DNA of 64,000 bases from Azorinus chamasolen (taxonomy: Eukaryota > Mollusca > Bivalvia > Cardiida > Solecurtidae). Under the pieces are notes generated by a model. The model did not search any database. It was not told where the DNA came from and saw only the letters and a program-made list of their open reading frames with translations. Shown here piece by piece: positions 43,270 to 55,238 of the stretch. The position numbers and the translations under genes are program-made. The stretch covers positions 74,703,467 through 74,767,466 of the forward strand of contig OY755246.1 in NCBI GenBank assembly GCA_963576725.1, written 5' to 3'. Positions within the stretch are counted from its first letter, which is position 1, and each line of letters starts with the position of its first letter.

Positions 43270-45520
43270 AATAAGAAAATATAGTTGACTCTGGTCAGTC
43301 TCAGCGATACAACACTGGTCAGAGTAAACACCGATCCGTCCGCGAACTCTGCCAAAAGTGCAGATCACAGTCCTCTACCACTGATAACAGTGCGGATCCA
43401 TGTCTACTACCGCTACTAGTATTACAGATCCCGGTCCATAAAAGTTGTTAACATTACAGATTCCCTGTCCATTACAGTTGCTAACATTACAGATCCCGAT
43501 CGGGCCGTCTATTACAGTCCATTACATGTTTTCATATTACAGGTTCCCTGTCCATAACAGCTGTTAACATTACAGATTCCCGGCCAGTTAAAGCTGTTAA
43601 CACTACACACTCCCGTCAATTACAGCTGTTAACACTTCAGACTCCCGTCCAATACATCTGTTAACACTACAGACTCCCGCCCAGTACAGCTGTTAATACT
43701 ACAGACTCCCATCCATTACATATGTTAACACTACAGACTCCCGTCCATTACCGTTGTTAACACTACAGACTCCCGTCCATTACCACTGGTCACACTGCAG
43801 ACTCCCGTCCACTGCATCTGTAAACGCTACAGACTCCCGTCCATTACCACTGGTCACACTGCAGACTCCCGTCCACTGCATCTGTTAACGCTACAGACTC
43901 CCGTCCATTATATGTGTTATCACTACAGACTCCCGTCCATTACATGTGTTAACACTGCAGACTCCCGCCCATTACCGTTGTTACAATGTAACACTCACAC
44001 ACATTACCGCTGTTAACAATGCAGACTCCCGTTCATTGCCGTTGTTAGCACTGCAGACCATTGAACATTATCGTTAAGTACGAACACCACACACTCCTGT
44101 CCATTGCTGCTGTTAACACTGCAGGCTGCCGACCATTATCGCTGTTACCACTACAGCCTCCCGACCACTACCACTGTTAACATTACACACAAGTTCACTA
44201 CCACTGTTAACGCCACAGACTCTCGTCCACTACTGCTGTTAACACTGCAGACTCCCGCCACTACCGATGTTAACATTACACACCCCGTCTACAACCTCTG
44301 TTAACACTACAGACTCCCGTACGCTTCCACGGTTAACACTACAGACTCTTGTACACTACCACTGTGAACACCGCAGACTCCCATCCATTATCGCTGTTAA
44401 CACTACAGACTCCCGTCCACTGCCGCTATTAACACCACAGACTACCACCCATTACCGCCGCTAGCACTGTACCGACGATTACCGCTATTAACAGTACAGA
44501 CTCCCGACCATTACACCTGTTACCAAAACCGACTTCCGTCAAATACCGCTGTTGACACTACAGACTCCCAGCCATTACACCAGTTAACAACACAGACTCC
44601 CGTACACTACCACTGTGAACACCGCAGACTTCCGTCCATTACCGCTGTTAACACTACAGAATCCCGACCATTACCATTAACACCACAGACTACCGCTCAT
44701 TACCGCTGCTAGCACTGTACATTCCCGTTCACTAACACAGTTAACATTGCCGACTACCGACGATTACCGCTATTAACAGTATAGAATCCCGACCATTACA
44801 CATGTTACCAAGACTGACATCCGTCCAATATCGCTGTTAACACTACAGACTCCCGGTCATTACACCAGTTAACAAAACAGACTCCCGTCCACTACCGCTA
44901 TAACCACCGACCATTCCCGTTGTTAACACTAAAGACTCCCGATCATTACACCTGTTAACACTACAGACTCCCGTCCTCTACCGCTATTGACACTATTGAG
45001 TCCCGCCCATTACCGCTGTTAACAATCAAGTCTATTGCCACTGTCAACACTGCCTATTCCCGTCCACTATCGCTGTTAACACTGCAGACTCCCATCCACT
45101 ATCGATGTTAGTATTGCTAACCGTTCACTACTGCTTATAACTTTGCATACTCTGGTCAGCTACCGCTGTTAACACTGCAGATTCCCGTCCATTACCGATG
45201 TTAACACTGCAGACTCCCGTTCATTACCGCTGTTAACACTCCTCCCGTCAATAGCCGTTGTTAACGCTTCAAACTCCCGTCTACTACCGCTTTTTAACAC
45301 TGCTGACTCCCATTCATTGCCGTTGTTAACAATGCAGACTCCCGTCCACTACAGCTGTTAACACTCCTGATTCCCGTCCACTACCATTATAACAACTTAC
45401 TACTTAATGCACATATGCGTCCACTATCGCGTCCACTACCGCTGTTAACACTACACACTCTGGGCAGACGATTACACCTGTTTAACAAACCATATTTATG
45501 TTCGCTATCGCTGTTAACAC
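43270..45520. repeat. 32-bp minisatellite, block 1 (diverged, ~65 units)
   Basis: Consensus TACCGCTGTTAACACTACAG plus ACTCCCGTCCAT, 32 bp. Most units keep GTTAAC and CAGACTCCCG while the rest varies. All frames inside are artefacts. Confidence 0.9.
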
Positions 45521-48099
45521 TACCAATTTCAATAAAACCCGATTTTTTTGGTATTGGCAAATTTGTAAATAGATGAGTGAACATGGGTAATAGAAATGAT
45601 TGTACCTTTAAAGGCGTATGTGACACCGTGGACATATTTACCACACGCCGAGTAAAGTAATACATAATTACTATTTAATGGATGTAAAACACAATGTCTA
45701 GGTCGAAATCGAATAACTAGATAAAGATTTACGACCGATTCAATGACTGTTTATTTACTGACTATTCTTTAAACTTGTAAACATAACATGATGACGTTGA
45801 CGACGTTGCGCGTGGTAGTTGACGCCGTCGTGTAGACGTAGGATTAGCAGATGGCATTTTCGGCAATAGGAATATAGGGTTATATACAGGTTAAGGATCA
45901 TTGTAAAACAAATCTGTATACATAGAGGATCTTACATGAGTGTTCTTGATTATTGGATTTATTAAATGGGTCTTTTTAAAACGATAAAAACGAGCTTTAT
46001 GTCATGAACACGAATGCAAGATTCTATTAAACATAACAAACACAAATGTTTTTTGCAGCCAATATTTCAGCAGTAACATGGATTGTTATAAATTCTCCTT
46101 ACATATAGAAATTACGAATGAAATGTGTTATTATGTTCGATAAGTAACTAGGACAAAGTAGGTCCAAAATTTGCAACTGTTTTTTGACTTACTGTCATAT
46201 CAACCAGGATCTAATTTAGACCTCTCTGATATTCAATTTAACTGTGATAGTTTATGATAACAAAAACTTACAGAAACACGTCAAAATAATATTTGAGTTA
46301 CAGTTTCGACATACAAACACGTCACATTATGACATGTGTCTGTGTAAAGTGTGCCATTTGCTAATAGTTTAAATGAAGACGCCTACACGTCTGACACTCA
46401 CTGTCAATGGGATTAAAAATGCGCCTTCGTTTTGGTATATTAAGCCCGTCATCAGTGTTGTATACACATGGGCATGGACATTTCCGCCGTGAAAAAGTTT
46501 ATTGAAATGGACAAAAGATTCAGAACGATCTGCTGCATAAAATGTGTTGGTTTCGCGATCGTCTGATTTGGAGTATAACATATTTGAAATATGTTTGTGC
46601 TGCGCTGGATTCAGATGACTATATAGTTGTTGATTGACGAGATATTTTTATGAGTATACATGTATAAATCTGCATAAACAAAAGGACATGCAGTGAAGAA
46701 AATGTAAAGTTGTGGAGGCAATTTTATTTAGTAGAATGGATGGTTTGGGTCAGAGTAGCTGGTAGGTCTTTTTGGCATACATTTTGTAGATATTTACTGA
46801 CAGCGATTACAATTTGTATTATTTTATCGAAATTAAAGCGCAAGTGCCAACAGCTCTTTGCCATCTATCGTGACTCAATCGTTGACAGGTAGGTCACCGT
46901 CCGCCAGTTTGTTTGTTTTGACAGTGCGTATGAATACAGTTCGGTCGTTCGAATATTATTCACTAGTGAATATATGCCCGTGAATATCAAAATATATATG
47001 ATAGTGTTACGTCACGCTGAAGCCACGAGTTATGTTATAATTGTTAGTATAACCTTATTTTATTCATCAACATTTCTGTATTTGTTCATAAACAAAGGTG
47101 GCTTATAATGGTGCACAATGTTGGAGTTTGCACTTCTCATTAGATTTAATAGTGCAGTGTTGATGACAGGTGTCTGACTTAACCACGGTGTATTGAAAAA
47201 AAAATAGCACGGGTAGGTCCAACAATTTTTAATTCTTAATATTGAAAAAATATATATTTGCTACAACTATTGAAAAACTCTCTCTGAACATTCCTTACTT
47301 ACAAGTTTTCCATTTTTCATTCGTCAAATTACCTCCATTTTGGTATTTGTTTGTCACGAAATAAATGCTTAAAATTTTGTAATCCTGAAAACTAAACATT
47401 TATTCTACTTGTAAGACTTACACTGATGTGTTTCAAATAAAATTATATATATATTGCAGATGATTCTTACATATTTGTTGATTCTCCCATGTTGTTTAGA
47501 AAAACAGGTATTTAGATACAAACATCCATTAAAAGGATCAAATCTCGGAAAAAAGCACGATGACCCCATAAATATTTAGTGGCATTTCACTGAGTAAACC
47601 ATAAACTTCATATGTGCAAACTTGTAAAAAAAATCTGTCCGTTAGAAAAAAATGTGATATACGCCTTTAATAGCTTATTTTCAAAGTTCAAACTGCAAAT
47701 CAAAAATACATCGAAAATACAACGAACATTATTCCAACTAATGTGAATCTAGTTTCTCCCCAAGACAGTTTCCAATTAGTTTTGATTGGTTTTGTAGTAT
47801 ATTTTAGCGAACCTAACCATATTACCTTTGTTTTATCAAAATAAACTTTTAATCATGAAAATGCAAAAATTATTGAGTGTTTCTAGAACACTTTCTTATG
47901 TTTTTTTCCCGATCCATCTAGTAGTAAGGAAGTGTCATCTGCAAATTGCCATATTAAAGTTTTCCTCATCCTTGATCATAATCCCTTTAATGTTTTTTAA
48001 CGTATGGCGAAATAGGACCCCCTTATCTGCAACCTCTTTTTACATGGAATAAATTTGATAATAAACCCCCAATTTAATTGTATGCAGACATTCAAAACA
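45521..48099. other. Largest apparently single-copy stretch; two weak exon candidates
   Basis: Minus strand 46404-46565: an open frame (ADRSESFVHFNKLFHGGNVH in the middle) ending at a GTGAGT splice-donor-like sequence. Plus strand 46710-46888: an open frame with a hydrophobic stretch (RYLLTAITICIILSKLK) ending at CAG-GTAGGT, also donor-like. I recognise neither product, acceptor sites are unconvincing, and both could be chance. Nothing else is seen. Confidence 0.2.
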
Positions 48100-48240
48100 C
48101 AGCAATGTTCAAAACGTATACCATCAAAACCAATGATCCCGAAGGACCAGAAAATATAAGTACGGGACGACATTTTACGACCGCCACACAATAAAATAAA
48201 ACCGAGTCTGCAATTTTCTCTTTTGCATTTTCAGAATATT
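48100..48240. repeat. 'AATGATCCCGAAGGACC' element, rearranged copy
   Basis: The left half (CCAATGATCCCGAAGGACCAG to CGACCGCCACACAA) is in the 35151 orientation. The right half (CCGAGTCTGCAATTTTCTCT) is inverted relative to it, so the copy is rearranged. Confidence 0.6.
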
Positions 48241-48890
48241 AATCCAGTAACCATGACTATCACAGAAGTTACGTCAACACTGACCAGGGCTCTTTTGAAA
48301 CGCACTTAATCCTAATCCAAATCAACCAATATTGACGTATAAAGTGCAGTGGTTCCTCAATTGAGTCCTAAACATTAATGTTAATTTAACTAACTACTCA
48401 TACTTAAATCATCATTGATAGTGGAATGAACTATCTAAAGTTGCCATCGTTTGAATTGTCCATTGTTAGACCTCCCGGTCCTATAGCAATAGAACCCCAT
48501 ACTGTATGGAGACTTTAAAGGGTTTAGCTATGACGTTTGAATATGCCATTGTTTGTCTAGGCTGATGCATTGATGGTGAAACACTGTAACTAAAATAGCT
48601 ATGATGGCATTCTAAAACAGTTACACATACAGCGCCTCTACCCACGCATACGTATTAATGTAAAAATGGTAATCTCAGTCAATTGAACTGAGGACGTCGA
48701 GGAGTATGCACGGTAGAAAGGGGTACCTTATTTATTTATTTATTTGTTTATTCATTTATTTATTAATAGAATAGGCTTTTGTGTTACAAACCACGATATC
48801 CTTATATGCAAATAAGTAACTATGAATAGAAACGAAATGGTGGATTACTACTCAAGGTTACGTCATCTTTATTAGGCCCTAAAGAGGCAC
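48241..48890. other. No recognisable feature
   Basis: A (TTTA)n-like stretch at 48728-48765 is the only low-complexity sequence. Confidence 0.4.
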
Positions 48891-51375
48891 ATAACACTGT
48901 AGATCCTCGTACACTACCGTTGTAACATTGCAGGTCGCTGTTCACTACTGTTGTTACATTGCGGAATCTCGTCCACTACTGTTATTACATTGCAGACCCA
49001 CGTCCACTACCGTCGTTAACACTGCAGATAGCGATCCACTTCCGCTGTTAACACTGCAATTTCGCGTATATTTTCGCTCTTATAATTGCTGCTTCCTGTA
49101 CATTTCCTATATTTACGCTGTAGATCCCCGTTCACTACCGTTGTTAACACGCTATTAGTTCTTTGTCCACTATAACTTTTAACACCGCAGACCCCGGTGT
49201 AAATATTGCAGTTCCCCATCCACTTCCACTGTTAACGTTGCATATCCCTCACAATACCGCTGTTAACAATCCTCGTTGACTGCTGTTGTTAATACTGATG
49301 ATCAAAGTCCACTACCACTGTTAACACTGGTAATTCTACTACCGCTGTTAACACTGGTGATCCAATTGCACCAGTTAACACTGGTGATCCAATTATACTA
49401 CCGCTGTTAACACTGGTGATCCAATTGCACTACCGCTGTTAACACTGGTGATCCAAGTCCACTACCACTGTTAACAATGCAGATTCTGGTTCATTGCCAC
49501 TGTAAATACTGTTGATCCGTTACCGTTGCCACTACTTTTGATCAAAGTCCACTACCGCTGTTTAACACTGTAGATCCCACCCAGTACTATTCCAAATAAT
49601 GAATATCTCCATTCACCCTCATTGTTTACATTGCAGATCACCGTCTAATACCGTTGTTTTGATCCAAGTCCATTACCGGTATCAAAACTGCTGATCCACG
49701 TTTATTACTGCTGTTAACACTACAGATCCATGTCCCGCTGTTAACACTACTGATCCATGTCTACTCCCACCGTTAACACTACTGATCCATGTCTACTCCC
49801 GCTGTTTACTCCCGCCGTTTACACTACTGATCCATGTCTACTCCCGCTGTCTACTCCCGCTGTTAGCACTACTGATCCATGTCTACTCCCGCTGTCTACT
49901 CCCGCTGTTAACACTACTGATCCATGTCTACTCCCGCTGTCTACTCCCGCTGTTAACACTACTGATCCATGTCTACTCCCGCTGTCTACTCCCGCTGTTA
50001 ACGCTACTGATCCATGTCTACTCCCGTTGTTAACACTACTGATCCATGTTTACTCCCGCTGTTAACACTACTGATCCATGTTTACTCCCGCTGTTAACAC
50101 TACTGATCCATGTCTACTCCCGCTGTTTACTCCCGCTGTTTACACTACTGATCCATGTCTACTCCCGCTGTTTACTCCCGCTGTTAACACTACTGATCCA
50201 TGTCTACTCCCGCTGTTTACTCCCGCTGTTAACACTACTGATCCATGTCTACTCCCGCTGTTAACACTACTGATCCATGTCTACTCCCGCTGTTTACTCC
50301 CGCTGTTAACACTACTGATCCATGTCTACTCCCGCTGTTAACACTACTGATCCATGTCTACTCCCGCTGTTTACTCCCGCTGTTAACACTACTGATCCAT
50401 GTCTACTCCCGCTGTTAACACTACTGATCAAAGTACATTTCCGCTGTTATCATGGCAGGTCCATGTCAACTACTGCTGTTAACAATGCTGACCAAAAACC
50501 GACTACCGCTTTAAAACTGCTGATACAAGTCCAATACCCCTGTAAACAATTCATATCCTTATTCACTACCTCTGTTAATACTGCTGATCTAAGCCCAATT
50601 ACCACTGTTAACACTACAGTTCCTCGTTCACTACTGCTGTTAATCCATTTACATCCACTATGAACATTTCAGATCCCCGTCCAATACCGCTGTTAACAAT
50701 GCAAATCCTCGTTCACTACCGCTTTGAACACTGCTGGTCCAAGTCAATTACAGTGGTCAACACTGCAGATCACAGATTCACGTCTACTACCGCTATCAAC
50801 ACTGCAGACTCACGTCCATTACCGCAGTTAACACTGCAGACCCACTTCCATTACCGCTGTTAACACTGCAGACCACGTCCATTACCGCAGTTAACACTGC
50901 AGACCCACTTCCATTACCGCTGTTAACACTGCAGACCACGTCCATTATCGCAGTTAACACTGCAGACTCCCGTCCATTACCGCAGTTAACACTACAGACT
51001 CACGTCCATTACCGCAGTTAAGTCCATTACCGCAGTTAACACTGCAGACTCACGTCCATTACCGCAGTTAACACTACAGACTCACGTCCATTACCACAGT
51101 TAAGTCCATTACCGCAGTTAACACTGCAGACTCACGTCCATTACCGCAGTTAACACTGCATACTCACGTCCATTACCGCAGTTAAGTCCATAACCGCAGT
51201 TAACACTACAGACTCACGTCCATTACCACAGTTAAGTCCATTACCGCAGTTAACACTGCAGACTCCCGTCCATTACCGCAGATAACACTGTTGTTCCAAG
51301 TCCATTACCGCTGTAACCTATACAGATTAATGTTCACTAACGCTGTTGATAATGCAGATCTCGATCCACTGTTAA
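48891..51375. repeat. 32-bp minisatellite, block 2, with a young 32/45-bp core
   Basis: Same family as 43270-45520. The edges are diverged, while 49735-50430 is highly homogeneous and mixes 32-bp units (GTTAACACTACTGATCCATG plus TCTACTCCCGCT) with 45-bp units that carry an extra GTTTACTCCCGCT. At 50870-51290 a second homogeneous section uses ACCGCAGTTAACACTGCAGA. Frames inside are artefacts. Confidence 0.92.
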
Positions 51376-52110
51376 CATTGCATTTTGCAATTTGATGACC
51401 ATATTTCGGAAAATAGAATTTTACTTATATCGGGCTTCTGTGAATGTTGAGAGAAAAGGGAACGTTAGAATTAGATGACCATGATAACGTTGGACTTCTG
51501 TGAATGGGAAAGAGAGCAGAGAAGAGAATTTGAGAACTTTAAGAATTAGACAGTCATATATATGTTGGGCATATGTGAATGAGGAGGTGGGGGAAGGGAC
51601 TTTTAGAATTCGACGACTATGTGCTGATATGACATAACAGTTGCGGTTGCAATTGGAGAGGTCATCGGACCTCTCTACAGTGTTGGAATTGGATGTCGGC
51701 CTATTCTGAGATGGTTTTCAATTTATCTTGAGAAGTTTTAAATGGGGACGGTAAAAAGGGTACCACTGTCTACCGTCGTGGCTATACGCATGCGCGAAGT
51801 TTGTTTATATAAAATAAACAGGCATACCTATCACTAACTACTAAGGAGTTTGAATATTAAAGTATTCATATTTTAACGTTGTTGATTTTAATAGAGAATA
51901 GGGCTAGATATCTAAACAAATGTTTTGACAGGCGTTTGCATGTGACTTAGATCTTTATGAGATGTATTAATATGTGTCTAAGTTTATATAGGGTACGTGT
52001 ACTTAAGTTTCATGTTTAATCATATACATGTATGTCTAGTATGTATTGATTTGTAACACGAGAGGGTCCATGATGGGTAAATAAATCTATTATATTCTAT
52101 ATTCTATTTT
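51376..52110 (+). other. Unassigned, ending in a LINE-like 3' terminus
   Basis: The end CGAGAGGGTCCATGATGGGT then AAATAAATCTATTATATTC and a (TATTC)n tail (52066-52115) looks like a LINE 3' terminus with a short microsatellite tail. Upstream I find no RT coding remains, so only the tail may be present. Confidence 0.4.
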
Positions 52111-52794
52111 ATTCTGATAAACCTAAGTTTATCCGCATCACCTTTATTACGGCACTAGAGAAGCCTGATGACTGGATAAATTCCAATACACAAAATACTT
52201 TTTTTTTCAAAGTTCTACTTACAACGACCTAGAAATGAACACATACATACAGGGCCGACACCGTATGTCAGACAGATCCTTTTCCGTAACTTTATATTTA
52301 AAGCATTTTATCTCATAGGCAGTGGCGCTTGATAGACATCGTCTTCGTTTTATTTGTAGCGCACGAACTATTTTATATGTACAATAATTACTTATAAAAT
52401 CCTATTTACGATCCGGTGCCAGTGTTCTTATGTAAAACAACAAAGTAGACCCTTGTGAAACGGCGCCTGTATATAGCCACTGTTTGATAAGAAACTGCTG
52501 CAGAGCTCTCTTTGATTTTTTTTAAAGGAAACCAACTTGTGTTTACTGTCTTGCGATGACTGAATCGGCATCAAAATTTGGTCAATAGCATGTTTTATTA
52601 TGACACAAATATACTATTATAAAACTATGTATTATATCTGTTCTGAAATGTGTTTATATATGTTCGGTTCTTTGTTAAGATATCTGTGATGTATTATTAT
52701 TTTGTATATTAGAGGTGGAAGAACGTCATAATATTCCTGAGGCAATGATGTTCTGACGACAATACATTTCATTCATGCTTTGTGTGTCGTGAGT
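52111..52794. other. No recognisable feature
   Basis: AT-rich, no coding or repeat signal seen. Confidence 0.35.
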
Positions 52795-52925
52795 AGTAGC
52801 CAATGACGGTCCGTGAAGGTGGTTCCACTCAAACCATGACGGTCCGTGGAGGTGGTTCCGGCGGTTCCACTCCACATGTGGCGGTTCGTGGAGGTGGTTC
52901 TGGCGGTTCCAGTTCCTAATCAAGG
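52795..52925. repeat. 33-bp minisatellite, small inverted copy
   Basis: Contains AGCCAATGACGGTCCGTG, GAGGTGGTTCCACTCAAACC and CATGACGGTCCGTGGAGG. This is the reverse complement of the array at 59580-59770. Confidence 0.75.
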
Positions 52926-53029
52926 TCACTGAGGTAATCTCGCGCGAGAAATACTATTTTCCCGCACCTGTAACCTTTGCGCGCTTCCCAGGTGGTCTCA
53001 GTGATGAGATTAGTTCAACACTGTTCCCG

Positions 53030-53420
53030 CGTGGGTATCGCGGTCATTTTAAAATATCTGGCGCAATTGAGCGGAAAAGCAATCAGTATTATCATCCATG
53101 TGAGTTCCCTCCAAATTCTCTGCAACGGCTTATCTACAAAGACCCAACTAATGATAGGTCACGCGGTCATTTTAACAATATTTGGCGCATCTGAGCATAG
53201 AAGCGGTCAGTATTATTATCCATATGATTTCCCTCCAAATTCTCTGCAACGGCTTATCTACTAAGACCCCACCAATGATAGGTTTCGCGGTCATTTTAAA
53301 ATATTTAGCACCCTTAGCGGAGAAGAAGTCAAATATTACTATCATCCAGGAGATCTCGCGCAAATTTCTCCCGCTCTGTAACAACTTATCTACTAAGATC
53401 CCACCAATGATAGATGGGTT
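53030..53420. repeat. ~120-135 bp tandem repeat, about 3 copies
   Basis: GGTCATTTTAAAATAT/CACGCGGTCATTTTAACA, CAGTATTATTATCCATRTGA, CCCTCCAAATTCTCTGCAAC and GGCTTATCTACWAAGACCC recur in order. CGCGCGAGAAA lies just upstream. Confidence 0.75.
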
Positions 53421-53960
53421 ACCTGTTTGGTTTTGGCGGTACAATATGGATTAAAGTAGACTTAAGATTAAATTTTGTCTGGAGAGTTAAAGTCCACTAT
53501 TTTTTTGTAAACTGAGTGTATTTACTTTGTTAGTATACCCTCTAGTGAGCGGGTTATTTAATCTCGTCTGGCTCATTCATGGTGGAAATTAAACACAGGT
53601 CAAATAGTTGCGTTTTAACAACTTGACCTCAAGCAGTTGGTCAGTCTGTCTCAAAATGGATAAACAACAAAGAATAAATTCTACGCGAATATCATTTTAA
53701 TAACACAAGCCTCTTATGACAAAACTGCAAAATTTATCTTACAATCAATCCAAGCTGTGTTTACAGAAAAAACTCTTTAAAACTCAGAGCAGATAAAGGG
53801 TCTGAATTCAATAATATATATTTGAAAAAAATATTTGAATGAAAACAGGGTGTATTACTTTACTACAAACAATACACTTAAAGCAAATTATGTTGATACA
53901 ACAAATAGAACGAAGTTTATATTTTTGCATACATGTACCTGAAAAAAGAAGAAAATTAAA
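53421..53960. other. No recognisable feature
   Basis: Flank upstream of the Polinton remnant. A 75-codon minus-strand frame (53808-54035) partly overlaps the integrase and is a shadow. Confidence 0.4.
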
Positions 53961-54308
53961 AAGCAAGTCGTCTTTAAATACAGAAAAGGTGACCTTGTGC
54001 GTATTCCCTACCTGAAATATCCTTATCAGCAACAATTTACCAGTGAAGTGTTTAAAATAAAATCTCGTCTATATAAAGATGGGATGTCAAAATACTCCCT
54101 CAGGGACTTTAATAACGAGTCTATCTCAGGACTGTTTATTCTTCAGAACAACAAAAAGGTGAAAAAGATGAAAACAGTTTATGGGTTATTAACAATATTT
54201 TAAAGATACAGAAAAAGAAACGGAAAACTAGAGTATTTTGTGTCTTGGGAAGGTTTCTCTAAATCTTTCAACTCGTGGATTTCAAGCGACGAGGTTAAAC
54301 AAACATGA
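53961..54308 (+). pseudogene. C-terminal part of a Polinton-type integrase with chromodomain-like end
   Basis: It shows YRKGDLVRIPYLK, then SEVFKIKSRLYKDG and YSLRDFNNESISGLF, the pattern of the small C-terminal domain that follows a retroviral-type integrase core. Then, after frame changes, comes VSWEGFSKSFNSWI, which resembles a chromodomain-like motif at the integrase end. The catalytic DDE core is absent from the window. At least two frameshifts (after SGLF.. and before VSWEG) make it a pseudogene. Its stop overlaps the next start by four bases (ATGA). Confidence 0.65.
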
Positions 54309-54727
54309 TTGTGTACTTAAAAAGTGATGAAAGTAACGATTATTTTCCCAATAATCAACCGTGGCACTTTAAAATACATTTAAAGACTCCACTAACTTTT
54401 GATGGAAAATGGAAAGTAGCTTTGCTAGAATATCAAGCATTGGCTTCTAAATCAAGAACGCATTATAGTGTAAACCAAACTTTGTTTATCTTAACAAATA
54501 TGTGTGGTGAAAGCATTGTAAATGGAGAACTATCTCCAGTTTTAAGACGTGTTGTATGTAGTCGGAGTAATCGCTGGATTGAGCGTTTTGAATCGCCTAT
54601 TTATTTACCCATGAAAGAAAAGGAGTTGTTAGAATTTGAGATCTATATAAAGGATTTAAAAGGCCGTGGTGCCTCATTCTTACAACAACCCGTGCTGCTG
54701 ACATTACAGTTTATTAGAGAACCATGA
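54305..54727 (+). CDS. Polinton-associated ORF, function unknown
   Basis: Intact 140-codon frame. Starts IVYLKSDESNDYFPNNQPWH; contains LTFDGKWKVALLEYQ (about residues 30-44), SPVLRRVV (about 77-84), FESPIYLPM (about 95-103) and LEFEIYIKDLKGRGASFL (about 109-126). I remember proteins of this pattern, with an N-terminal 'P.NHF...L..P..L.G.W.VAL.E' motif and a late 'L.R.V...PYYVPV' motif, beside Polinton genes in invertebrates, where they may be virion components. That role is not established here. It is the best-preserved gene in the remnant. It is flanked by ATGA overlaps on both sides, which supports both boundaries. Confidence 0.6.
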   Translation: MIVYLKSDESNDYFPNNQPWHFKIHLKTPLTFDGKWKVALLEYQALASKSRTHYSVNQTLFILTNMCGESIVNGELSPVLRRVVCSRSNRWIERFESPIYLPMKEKELLEFEIYIKDLKGRGASFLQQPVLLTLQFIREP

Positions 54728-55118
54728 ACTCATCATTGTATGTACCCGATCCTCGAAAATGGTCAAAAATATTTCAATCAAAACCATCTGATATTTCTTT
54801 TAAAAAAGATATCTCCAACATACAACATCACCTATTCAAAGTGTAGTAGACAGGGCAAAATCAGAGTTACATGTAGCTCGTATAAATACGCAGAAAACGG
54901 AGACACCAGTCATAACCTCAGGCGATAGTCAGGAGAGAAAGGTGAAAATAAAACGTCTCTGCAAGAAAAAGATTCGTAAAAAGAACCATAAAGCCCAGAG
55001 TATACTAAGGAAAAACGAAAAGGGACAAGTTTCAGAAAAAACAGTTTCATATAAATCTGCTAAGAGAAAGCTACCATTATCAAGAGGTACCCGGGAGTTT
55101 GAAGACATATTTGATTAA
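54724..55118 (+). pseudogene. Basic Polinton ORF with YVPDPRKW start, frameshifted
   Basis: It begins at the ATG overlapping the previous stop and reads SSLYVPDPRKWSKIF, then stops at 54860 or so. The downstream frame continues with SVVDRAKSELHVARIN and a lysine/arginine-rich stretch (KIKRLCKKKIRKKN), ending RGTREFEDIFD at 55118. A one-base change separates the two frames. The basic composition suggests nucleic acid binding. I recall similar YVPDPxKW openings in other Polintons but cannot name a function. Confidence 0.5.
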
Positions 55119-55143
55119 GGGTCTTTCTAATACGTGTGGAAAA

Positions 55144-55231
55144 ATGTTTCCTTGTGACAGCTGCGATAAAAACTTTCGATAGAAAATACAATATGGTGAG
55201 ACATAAACAAGCCAAAACATCAACAAGATAA
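55144..55231 (+). pseudogene. Short C2H2-like zinc-finger ORF, frameshifted
   Basis: MFPCDSCDKNF in one frame and KYNMVRHKQ in the next give a C-x2-C-x12-H pattern. The second His is not where expected. It lies just upstream of the acidic ORF, as I recall for other Polintons. Non-functional as it stands. Confidence 0.45.
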
Positions 55232-55238
55232 TTTTGAA

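Noticed and set aside
49757..50663. Repetitive frames of TTDPCLLP type
   Set aside because: Products of the 32/45-bp minisatellite in three frames. There is no start context or unique sequence.
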